Assembly: GCA_021234155.1 (NCBI GenBank)
Contig: JAJEKV010000105.1
Coordinates: 434,001-498,000 of the forward strand
DNA from: Isoetes taiwanensis
Lineage: Eukaryota; Streptophyta; Lycopodiopsida; Isoetales; Isoetaceae
Length of the DNA stretch: 64,000 bases
Reading direction: 5' to 3'
Part shown: piece after piece, positions 1 through 9,778 of the stretch
Numbering within the stretch: the first letter of the stretch is position 1
Layout of the letters: each line of letters starts with the position of its first letter
Notes under the pieces: generated by a model
Told to the model about the DNA's origin: nothing
Databases searched by the model: none
The model's input: only the letters and a program-made list of their open reading frames with translations
Position numbers and translations under genes: made by a program

Positions 1-470
1 GGTTTCAATAACGCATCGGTCGTGAGGGCCGTCGTTCCTCCTCTTAGTCCGCCTTTCTTGCTCCTGAGGCTCCTCTCCGCTCCCACTTCTTCTGGCGGCC
101 CTCTCCTCTGGCCACTCATGACTTTTTCCTTCCCCTTCTTTTTGGGCAGCTTGGGGGCCCGCTTCTTGGTCATGGTGGTCTTTGCTCTTCCACTGTTCTT
201 CCCCCTCGGTGTCCAGATGCCCGGTGGCCCGAGACTCATCCGGTTCTCTGCATGCCTCCACATGGCCGAGGCTGTTCTTTGGGGCTTTCCTCCGGCATCA
301 TGGAAGGAACCCATTTTCTTCTTTGCTTCTGGCTAGCTGGCTGGGGGCTCCTCGCCTCGCTTCGGCGAAGGTGCTTCGGGAACCTTCTTCACATGGCGTC
401 CGGCGCTAGTGCGCATCGAAAAAGTCAGGGCTCGTTATACTTCCTGGCTGTTTGTTTGGTGGCGAGCCAT
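1..470 (-). pseudogene. Histone H3-like cargo gene of element A, 5' part
   Basis: The start codon is at 468-470 on the minus strand. The first codons correspond to the MARTKQTARKYNE start of the copy in element C, but one extra C after the third codon shifts the frame, so the tail is broken in this copy. Further downstream the sequence encodes the same Lys/Arg/Glu-rich linker (antisense of the CT-rich stretch 30-160), with further small length changes. The histone-fold half would lie left of position 1 and is not visible. The distance from LTR to start codon (about 580 nt) matches element C (about 570 nt). Long plus-strand open frames here are antisense shadows of the charged linker. Confidence 0.75.
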
Positions 471-1038
471 ATCTTACGGTTCGGGGAGATGGGTGGCCAC
501 AAAAAATTTGGGCAAGAGAGAGGTGGAGGTGAAAGGTTGAGAGAGAGAATGAGGTGTCGATATTTAAAAAGGAGGGTCCCTGGGAATATTCTCCCACCAT
601 AATTACCCCTATTTATTAGCCCCCCTTATTAATTACACCATATTTAGTAATTATTTAATTATTAATGTATATATTAAACCTATATTAATTAATATTATAC
701 CTTAGATTTTCGAATTTTTTCTAATGGTTTGAGGTGCTAATTATGGATTTGCGCCATTTTTCACCTGGGTCTCTGATTGGCATGATTCTTCGACCCATTT
801 TAGGTGAAATTTGATGCAGATGCATAATTTTCACTCCAAATTTACTAGAAGATGAATTTGACTCACTCATTCCTTCGTCTAACACTTAACCTAAATCCTG
901 ACCCACTACCTAGGAGAAAAAAAATTTCCCCCATTTTCGCGGTTCCATGGTGGAAATGTTTATTTCACACCCCTATAGGCCTGTTAGACTACTTTCATGG
1001 TTATGGTCAGTGCTAGTTCTTGGTCAACCAAGAACATC

Positions 1039-1050
1039 GCTCTGATACCA
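1039..1050 (-). other. Primer-binding site, initiator tRNA-Met, element A
   Basis: Read on the minus strand this is TGGTATCAGAGC, complementary to the 3' end of plant initiator tRNA-Met, the usual minus-strand primer of plant LTR retrotransposons. It starts one base inside the LTR end. It fixes the element's orientation as minus. Confidence 0.9.
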
Positions 1051-1051
1051 T

Positions 1052-2708
1052 TGTGACGCTCCCTGCTAAACATACGGCACCCACCGTAGGTACACTAGGC
1101 AGAAATCCCCCATCCGCTCAACAACCGACGCGGGCCCCTTCGCCTACCCCCACTCACGAGGTGACCCCTGGTGTGGGAGGGAACACTGAAGGTGTCTTGG
1201 CGCCGCCCTTCCCTATGGGCTCCTATAACAAATGGGAAGCGATAACCGCCGAACTAGCATCAAACATATACAAATACTACCTCGAAGGGTAGCGCATCAC
1301 ACATATACCAATACAAAGATGATAAGCCGCAGGGCCGTGGAAACATGAGAGCTCCTACCCCTACTCAGACTTCGTGGGAGGATGACCGACCGGCCCCAGG
1401 CCACAAGATAGAGCGCATCGAGTCATGGCAATGGCGAGGGTGGCATAGAACAATGGCTAGGGTTGACCACTCCATCCGCCCCTCTCCCCGTGCATACTTT
1501 GCGCATGGGCTAAATCGTGCCTCAACCAGGACTCTAGCCTCCTGGGATGCTAATCCCATGGCATCACCCATCTTAGGGACTACTCCAGTTGCATCTCCCC
1601 TCGGTCCGACGAGGCAGAAGGGTTGCATCTCCCTTCCTGTGGTCTAGAGGTTCCATGGGCGGCTAGAGAATCGTGGCGACACACGCATCTGCACCACTTA
1701 ACCCCCCAAACGAGAGCCAAGCCAACACTTGCAACTCTCGAGAGGCAGGGGCGACACCATTGCCCCAAGAGGTGTCGGACCCATGCCTCGCCCACTCAAG
1801 TGACCCCACCACAAGCCTAGCCCACTATGGGATCCCCCCTCAAGCCCCCCACTCTACAGGGATCCCCTCCACTTTCCCCTCTAGCCTCAAGTATGTGGTG
1901 CTGAGTCGATCATAGCCTCAATAGCCCGGTGGGCTCCTATGCACAGGCCGCATCTAATAGGAACTAAGGGATCTACTCTAGGAGCATACTACATGGCTCT
2001 AGGTCTCTACCCCCTTCCCAATACAAGAGGAGCAAACATGATCAACCATCATCACATAATCATCACATCATGAGAATAATCATAAGAAGAACATCTTAAC
2101 CTAATCATACAACTAACTAATGGTTAGGGTTCCTTGATTAGGGTTCAAGATGTTGAATATGGGTTCTAGGATGGCTCTACTCTAGATACAAGATACTAGC
2201 ACATCCGGAATGCTAATTCCGGATGAGCTATCACAACTACTATCCTACATACCGCCTCCCCAAGCTCTCCCTCCGCATCCGTGGTGCCTCCATGGTCTTC
2301 GACTCACCTAGATGCTGCTCCTACTCCAAGAACGAGTCTACCTCACCGGGCTTTTGCACCAGCCTATGCCACAAGAAAGCGATGTTCAAACGGGGTTTCA
2401 AATCAGTAGGTGAGTCTCTGGGTGCTAGGGCCGGAAAGAGGCCTAGGGTTAGGGTTTAGGCCTATATAAGTTAGGTCCACCTAGGATGCCACGTGGCACC
2501 AATCGGGTGAGTCCTGTGTGGCGGTGCCCCAATAGGTTAAGGCCACGTGGATAATGGTCTAACCTATGGTTGGCTAAGTTATGAGAATAACTTGGCCATG
2601 CCCCCTAATGCCACAATCTATGGTATACAAGGCTATGAAGATAGACTTGTATAGTGACGGATCCAGGAATATACGTATTTATGGCGTATATTCCCCTGGA
2701 CCGTCACA
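1052..2708 (-). repeat. LTR of element A (1,657 bp)
   Basis: The repeat starts TGTGACGCTCCC and ends CCGTCACA, giving the short inverted ends TGTGACG/CGTCACA. It aligns along its whole length with the LTRs of element C (41449-43103 and 52911-54558), with many substitutions and indels. On the minus strand a TATA-like CTTATATAGG at 2461-2470 is followed at once by telomere-like CCTAAACCCTAACCC (about 2445-2461), so the transcription start probably lies near 2440. Confidence 0.9.
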
Positions 2709-3770
2709 GCCCCCAATAATGGCACCCTAGGATTTTCCCAGAATTTGCTTCTGCCGCCTCATCCTAGAGCACAACTTAAGTGATAGTGATGATGATGGAA
2801 TTTTAACGTCCACTGGAAGTGATAGTGCTAGCACACTAGTCCACTTCAATAAGAACAAAAAAATTCCAAATCCATGTATTGTATTGTATTGTATTGTATT
2901 GTATTGTATTGTATTGTATTGTATTGTATTGTATTGTATTGTATTGTATTGTATTGTATTCTATCCAATTGATTATAATGGACATTTGTTTTTTGAAATT
3001 CCCATATCATATATCATTATGTAGGCAGCTCTCTTCGAAAACATTATGTGCTTGGCAAAGACATTGGAATCTTCTAAAACATTGACTCTTTAGTACAATG
3101 CAACGGCACTTTGCAGTAGATCATCAGAAATCCCCATCATCTGAGAAATCATGAACATGTTGCAATAATAAATTATCTGTTGCAATATTGTATGATGATT
3201 ATGTTTTTGAATGTCATACTTGACATCAGGGCAAGATATAAGTCCCCATACTCATGGCATCTTTATTTGCTAACTTTGTGAAAATGTGAACATTAATTAA
3301 AGTTTGAGTCACATTGGCAACAATAGCTCGACACATGACAAAGATGTGAACATGTTTGTTGCAAACCCCTTAATCTAGTGGCCTAGCTAATTTTGGCTAC
3401 TCCATTATTCCAGTATACCTATGCGGGAAAGAAAAAACAAAAGAATTTTTTTTTTTCCATTACAAAATAATAGCATTATTGCATAGAATACAATAGTGGG
3501 GCATTTAAACAATCTTCTTTAACCCATAGATAGATAGAATAGATAGAGCATTCAGGGTAAAAGCACGTTAGGGTGCCATACATTAGGGGGCAATTCATGT
3601 AAACTTTTGAACGGGTTGCTGAATTTTAAATGTACTTATTTCATGTATAAATTTTGTCTTATATATTTAAAAAGGGGCAAAAGGGCAAAAGTATGCTGGT
3701 GGGTAGCAAATAAACGCTGATGCAAAGACTCCAAAGACTCAAAGACTTTCCAAAGACTTTTTTTTGTTTT
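2709..3770. other. AT-rich stretch without a recognised gene
   Basis: I see no gene here. The stretch holds the (GTATT)n microsatellite at 2876-2960 and otherwise AT-rich, low-complexity sequence with many stops in all frames. Confidence 0.6.
2876..2960. repeat. (GTATT)17 microsatellite
   Basis: Seventeen uninterrupted copies of GTATT (85 bp). The open frame it gives on the plus strand is a translation of the repeat, not a gene. Confidence 0.98.
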
Positions 3771-4272
3771 TCATAATCGGCCATGCAATTCGATCATACA
3801 TGCAAAATTTCAGGGTTTAATTTGGGATATTGAGTGAGCAATTAGAGAAAACCCATTTCGCAGCAATTTTGGTAAAACAAAACAAAATTTATTAATTCAA
3901 CCCAAATTAAGCTAAATCAGATGGGGCTTTTCAGATTTTCATAATCGGCCATGCACCCATATCATACGTGCAAAATTTCAGAACCTAATTTGGGATATTG
4001 TGTGAGCAATTAGAGAAAAACCATTTCTTGCAGCTAGCTTTTGGTACGTTGAAGAATTTTTTAATTCAGCCCAAATTAAGCTAAATCAGCGGTGGGGCTT
4101 TTCAGATTTTCATAATCGCCATGCACCCATATCCTATGTGCAAAATTTCGAACCTAATTTGGGATATTGAGTAAAAATTAAAGAAAACCATTCTTGCAAA
4201 TGTGTTTTTGTAAAACAAAGGAGAAATCTCTTTAAGTCAGCCCAATTTAAGCAAAATTAGATGGGGCTTTTA
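3771..4272. repeat. Three tandem copies of a ~170-bp repeat
   Basis: Each unit begins CATAATCG(G)CCATGCA and ends ATGGGGCTTTTCAGATTTT. Copies run about 3771-3938, 3939-4109 and 4110-4272 and differ by scattered changes; the third is the most degenerate. A unit of about 170 bp is a common length for plant satellites, but three copies are not a satellite array. Confidence 0.85.
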
Positions 4273-5600
4273 GGTTGAATATGGTCGAAATGACAATCCT
4301 ACCTTGATGGATAAGTTTTATGAAAAGATATGATGGATTGAGCAACTAATTGGAGATTCACATGCCAATTTGGAGTTTGGGTCATTTCTGCGCACTAGGA
4401 CTCCAATCTAATGAAATCGATGAATCTGATGGAAAATTCGAGCAATGTGGAACGATTCTTGGCTGAAGAATCTTCTTAACAAATGAAGGGTGTAAAAAAA
4501 CGAACCCAACAGCACCCAAAAAAAAGCAGGAAGCAGGGGTGCTAAAAGCATGCATCGGGACGCGTGCTTTTGCACCCCACCAGCATACTTTTGCTCAAAA
4601 TTCCCGTTTGTTTGTAATTATGACGAGTAGAGGCCGGCAGTTGATGCGAAACTCCTGGAGGAAATTCCTCCCTCCAATTTCCTCCAGGAAAATTCCCTCC
4701 AGAAAAATTTCCTTCCAAGAAAATTCTCAAATCGAACCAAGAAAGTAGAACACAATTTGAATTTTTTTCCAGGATCAGGAAAACATGCAATCTGGTGATT
4801 TTGAAACTGAATGTGGCAAACATCAGATGGCATCTGGTGAATTCAAGATTGTGAAGAGTAAACAACAAAAGGCATGCGTGAATTTCGAAAGTGGGAGAGA
4901 TGAGAAAGGGAAAAGAAGATGGCGAGCATGTTAGCGAAATTGAAAAGGGTAGTACATCCTCAAGGTATGTTACCAAAAAAATAAGGACCAAGTAGCAAAA
5001 TGTTGTTATCAAGATGAGAAAAAAAGAAGTCAATCTCCGCTCCTAATCAAAGGTACTTATTTGCTTTTAGATTCTTGCAAGATCACATGCTATTGGAGCT
5101 TTTTGAACCCTTTAAAGATGATTGGGTTGCCTTCACAAGCAAAGGGTCAAGCATGCAATTTTAGAAAACCTTAAAGATGGATTGAAAAGGTAAAATGCTC
5201 TAATAGTGGTGATAAATTGGTCGCCAAGCATTCCGCTTTATCAATGGTTGTGGGGAAAATGGTGATTTGAAGCAAAAGGGAATTGCTTTTGTAAGATGCT
5301 CAATACCATCCCCCTAAATCTTCATATGTCATCTTGCGTAAGAAAGAGAATGGCAATTGCTGGTTCAAACATTTGGGCATGAGCAGCAGAAGGCTAGATC
5401 TGATCGCTTGATGAAGAAACCAAGCTAAAAGTCATCCAGCTCGCTTAACAACACCAAGGTTTCACCAAAGTACGTAGATGTGAGGAAAAAAGAAGCGAGG
5501 CAATCCAAAGATCTTGACATTCCTCGTATTAAAGCTTTTGTCAAAGAAACTATTACATTTCAGTTTTTTTTAGTTTTCATGTACATTTTCATGCACATAT
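4273..5600. other. No recognised gene
   Basis: AT-rich sequence. Short open stretches at about 5050-5560 look like decayed coding sequence and may be the upstream part of the transposase-like remnant at 6490-7972, but no domain can be recognised. Confidence 0.4.
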
Positions 5601-5970
5601 GTGAACTCCTCTACCAATCTTAGTTTACTTGCTTTGATGTAGCCTTTTTGGTCCTGTTTTTGCTTATCAGATTATACATGTAAAATGAGGTTTATGGGGT
5701 CATCTACTTGCTCTTGGAAGTATTTCATGTATATTATGTGATATATATGTACATAGTGTAAGGATGTAAGATTAAATGTGCCGTAAGTGAACTCCTTTGC
5801 CAATCTTAGTTTACTTGCTTTGATGTAGCCTTTTCATGGCTCTGCTTTTGCTTATTGTATTATACATGTAAATGAGTTTTATGGGGTCATCTACTTGCTC
5901 TTAGAAGTATTTCATGTATATTATGTGATATATATGTACATAGTGTAAGGATGTAATTAAATGTGCTATA
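5601..5970. repeat. Two tandem copies of a ~186-bp unit
   Basis: Copy one (5601-5786) and copy two (about 5787-5970) both start GTGAACTCCT and contain TTTATGGGGTCATCTACTTG and a TATATGTACATAGTGTAAGG end. They differ by a few substitutions and short indels, so the duplication is recent. Confidence 0.85.
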
Positions 5971-6489
5971 AATTGATACTATACATAATCTAATGTACAT
6001 ATGTACCTAATATGTATAGATTCAACCAAATCTTTTACATGTACAAACCGATATGTACCGGTATATATAGTATTTTTACTTATGTAATCGATATGTAAGG
6101 TATTCAATGCACGCCTTCTCCAACTTACCTATTTTCTTTTGCAATGTGCGTACGAGCCGTATGAGCACTTTGTGGAGGAGAATCCGAATGCGATGTTGGT
6201 ATTAGAATGTTCGAATACACGAAACCAAGTTGCATAAGGAAATTGAAGGAGAGAAACACTTGTCATTGTCAAGCATGAACAAGCGTAGAAATTTCAGAAA
6301 AGCTTTCAACTCTATGAGGTCTGAAGTTTCACATAAATTGCAGCTTGTAATTGTGATGTATGTCTTGTTGGTACACATGATGGGGTTTGTCGTGCACAAA
6401 AAAAGCTTACATTTTGTAATGTTAGCACTCTTTGGAGAGAAATGGTTTGCCAAAAAAGAGGAAAGGGAAGAGGGCACAATCTGAAGTGC

Positions 6490-7972
6490 ATAAGGGGATT
6501 GTGAAAATGTGGTAAGCAAAAGATTCTCTTATGTCCAAAAGAGACCGACCGTAATAATGAAGATGATGTTAAATGGCGTGCTTCATGCTATATGGACGAG
6601 AAGTCAAGGAAGGGCACTTCTAGAAGACTAAAATTGGTGGAGAAGCAAACAGATGCTCCTTTCATGCTATCCGCCATGTTTGATCACATGAAAAAGTTTG
6701 TGCATCACAACTTTGCAGCTCATTAAGCGAGCAAGGAATTTAGGAGAAGCATTCTAGACTCTAAGAGATGATTATGTGATATCGGTAGTAGACTTTGCGT
6801 AAACTTACACATTGCAACCCTTCAAAGAAGTGCACCAACATTGGAATGCACTGCATCACTATTTTGGTACACATCACTCTCTTCAAGGTAAATGGTAAGT
6901 TGCGTAAGACCTGCTCACTTATATGTTTCTCGATGATAGAAGTCATGACACACATTTTGTACAAGATGCATTTCAACTTCATCTTCAGCTGGTTGAAAGA
7001 GAATGGAGAATCTCACATGCGGTATCATCTCGTGGGTCGATGGTTGTGTCGCCTTCGGCCAAATCCGTAAGATCATTCTACTTCATATGCAGGTACCATT
7101 GCCGACATGGCATTCGCGGTACAATGGAATTTCTTCCTGATCGGGGCATGGGAAGGGGAACATGATGGAGAGGCCGCCAAGGCCAAGCAACGCGCCACCG
7201 CCCGAGCAAAGAAGAGAGCATGGGATTGAAATGAGGGATGCTCATGATGCCTGTCTTGTTTTGAGGAACAAGAAATCTCAAGTTCATAGAGTGTATTGGG
7301 AAGTGAAGGAGGCTGAGATTGACAGGTCAAAGCCATTTGATGAGCAACCCTTCCGATGTCCAAAGTCGGCAATCGTATCTTCCATAAGTCCGGAGGACCC
7401 AACCTTACCGATGGTTAGACCACTATCTTATTTTTGCAGTGCCTGCATAAACTTTGAATGGCAAGCATGTGAGTCTATTCAACAATGTGGAAAGTGGACA
7501 TTGAAGAAACTAGTCCCATGTGCACATGCTGAAGGTACAGAATTGGAATCAGAAACTGCAATGTTTGCAAATGAGGTAGAGGAGTTACATGATGTGATAC
7601 AGTTTGGTGATAATTTTGCTTCTTTTGCTCTTCCTGGTAATGAGGAAGATGTGCCATACTATGTTCTTGCTTGCTTACAAGATTGATGTATTGGATCAAA
7701 CGGTCATTGATGCTTACAAGAATGAGCATCATGCAGGTGACACAGTCATATCAGCTTACTATTATCTGAAATTGCCAAGTTGTCATAACAAATATAAGCT
7801 GTTGGATGATAGAGAAGTATTGATACCAGTAGAGTCTGTTATTGGAGCTAAATTTTCCATGAAGAAGATAAATCACAGGGTTAAAGGTGCTAGTTCAGCT
7901 TTTGCATTGTCTGATGATGTGCATGAGATGTTGCTAGGAAGTCTTCCCGAAATGGTGGATGCCTTGGATTAG
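6490..7972 (+). pseudogene. Decayed transposase-like gene (VDF ... DGC ... GHGKGEHDG family)
   Basis: I cannot name this family with a database label. It resembles uncharacterised repeat-borne proteins of ferns, mosses and conifers as I remember them. Several frames carry its landmarks in order: VVDFA and TLQPFKEVHQHW (6780-6835), LDDRSHDTHFVQ (6925-6962), a WVDGC motif (7037-7051), a stretch corresponding to a GHGKGEHDG motif (7145-7175), and a C-terminal region (7162-7686, then 7604-7972). The spaced Asp/Asp/Glu motifs suggest a DDE-type nuclease, which is inference. Stops and frame changes occur throughout, for example a stop directly after VVDFA, so it is dead. The last 120 codons (7604-7972) remain open. 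Confidence 0.6.
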
Positions 7973-7975
7973 GCG

Positions 7976-8421
7976 AAGACTTTGAATTTGCAGTGGTTTG
8001 TATTGTGTTACTTTTTATATTTATATAATGGAACTCATTATGATTATTTGTATTGTGTTAATTTCCATTCACTGTGTGAACTACCTGGTTAAGTTCAAAT
8101 TGTAGAGAAGTGCAAAATGTACACATAATTATATTTCTGAAGCAAATAGTATAGTGTACATACTTAATAACTTAAGAAGCAGGCCTAAGCACTATGTCAT
8201 TTGGAACATAATATCTCAGTACTATTGCATCATGGTGCAGTAAATTTATTGTATAGCTCCTAAAGAAATTCCGTCATAACGGAAGGCAACGTTGTATAGG
8301 GGAATGGAGGTTCCGGTTTCCAGGTGACCTGCTCCCGGGAAAAAAATGGATCCAACTTCTATACCCAACTTCTATATTGTAGTTGAAGGCAACGTTGTAG
8401 TTGTAGTTGACATATGCCTAA
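7976..8421. other. No recognised gene
   Basis: AT-rich spacer between the transposase-like remnant and the TIR element. The motif GGCAACGTTGTA occurs twice (near 8284 and 8388), hinting at a small duplicated repeat. Confidence 0.4.
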
Positions 8422-9554
8422 CGTAAATGTTGCCTAGACCACTTTCTGACGTTTGAGCCAATCGTAACTTGCGACATGTCATGTATTCTTTTCGTGAATG
8501 TTGCTCTCTTTACTCACATTGTTATTTTAGGCGACATTCTGTTCAACATTCTATTTTAGGGGACATTCTGTTCAACATTCTATTTTAGGGGACATCCTGC
8601 TCAAAATCACCTAATCCTCTGCTACAAGACTCATCAGCTACAAACTGACCAAAGTTTGCTTCATCTTTTTTCTTTCCTTTTGTATGTCCCACAACATTCT
8701 GAAAAATGTTAGTAATCTCTGCAAGAACAAAACATGCAGAAGCTTTAAAAACTTTACACAATAAAAGCTCTAAGCAAACTATGAAAATGCAATGTACCTT
8801 TCTTTGGAGCGTCCTTTTCAAGAAGATACACGTTCTTGATCAGCTTACTTTTCTTTGACAAAGCATTGAAGTTTTCATCAGTATCATTATAACTTTCTAT
8901 ATCGATAACCTGCTCATTGATCAAAGAAATAACTCCATTTGTATTATCCACTTCAGAATCTTCACAAAGATTACTGATATCCCTTCAAGACTGTCCAGCT
9001 CAAAACTAGGAGCCGAATCCATGCCTAAACACTTCAACCTAGCATAACTTAGAATCACACCGAGATTCAAACTAAAAAACATTAAAAAAGCATTCTTCGT
9101 CTGCTTTCCATCGCACCTCCCAAGAATCAAGAAAAGGTACCCGATGCAGAGAAATAAAGATATTAGGCGACATCCTGCAACATTTTCAAAGAAAATTCTG
9201 CACCTGCAGCAAGACTTACACAAACTCGGTTGCAAAAATGCCAAAACTCGGTGTAGAACTCGTCCTAAGGTTAGACAATGCCAGAGCCCGTCCTAGTGCC
9301 CTAAGCACATAAGAAAATGAGGAAAGGCAGTGCTACACTCAAAATTTTTTGAAAAAAAGCTATGATCTAGCTTAAGCATGATGCAACGCCTCGGATTTAA
9401 CCTCCAAATCCGTCAGCACCACCGCAGAACATCACAGCGCCATCGACGAAGCAGAGAGCACTCGTCCGACTTGCAGAAGGAAGGACAAAATGTCAAGTTG
9501 GTGGTTTAGTCCACGTCGACGCCACGTCAGAAAGTGGTCTAGGCAACATTCACG
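8422..9554. mobile_element. Non-autonomous DNA transposon with 31-bp inverted ends
   Basis: 8422-8452 and 9524-9554 are inverted copies of each other with one mismatch in 31 (both contain TTGCCTAGACCACTTTCTGAC in one orientation). Inside are short direct repeats of TTCTGTTCAACATTCTATTTTAGG at 8530-8590 and no convincing transposase. The open frames on the minus strand (8585-9244) show no recognisable domain. A target duplication could not be identified, so the true ends may lie slightly further out. It sits 225 bp upstream of the MSH7 start codon. Confidence 0.7.
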
Positions 9555-9561
9555 TTGCACC

Positions 9562-9649
9562 AATGTCACTTTAGGTGACATTTCGGGGAGTCAAAGTGCC
9601 TCCGCCTTGGCACTTTTTCCTCCCCGGAATGTCACCCTAAAGTGACATT
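9562..9649. repeat. Fold-back hairpin upstream of MSH7
   Basis: Arms 9562-9590 and 9620-9649 are inverted copies about 29 bp long (AATGTCACTTTAGG... against ...CCCTAAAGTGACATT). The loop is itself paired through AAAGTGCC/GGCACTTT. Each arm also contains a smaller palindrome (GTCACTTTAGGTGAC). The structure lies about 130 bp upstream of the MSH7 start codon, so within its probable promoter or 5' leader. It looks like a miniature fold-back element. Confidence 0.85.
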
Positions 9650-9778
9650 CCTTGTATACAAAATTCCTTCCTATTTTTCAATTGACTTGAAAAGGGCCTT
9701 ATGGCGCCAAATTCTGCTGTTTTGCAATAAATTGCACAGCTTCTGATCTAGAATCTGAAGCTTTGGACGCAATATAGC

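Larger units (their letters stand above)
1..2708 (-). mobile_element. Ty3/gypsy element A, 5' end only (partial)
   Basis: This is the 5' end of an LTR retrotransposon read on the minus strand and cut off by the left window edge. It comprises the 5' LTR (1052-2708), a primer-binding site (1039-1050), an untranslated leader and the start of a histone-H3-like cargo gene (from 470 downward). The leader and cargo are clearly homologous to the same part of element C (52343-52910). The LTR is also homologous to the C LTRs but more diverged, so A is a separate, probably older, insertion. The base sequence just outside the LTR is GCCCC, which would be the target duplication, but its partner lies outside the window. 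Confidence 0.9.

Noticed and set aside
22-602. Plus-strand open frames of 75-116 codons at the left edge
   Set aside because: They are antisense to the Lys/Arg/Glu-rich linker of the H3-like gene, whose composition keeps the opposite strand open.
2879-3085. Open frame starting with repeated Tyr-Cys-Ile-Val-Leu
   Set aside because: It is a translation of the (GTATT)17 microsatellite.
8585-9244. Minus-strand frames inside the TIR element as a gene
   Set aside because: Short, in different frames, with no recognisable domain or convincing splice pattern.
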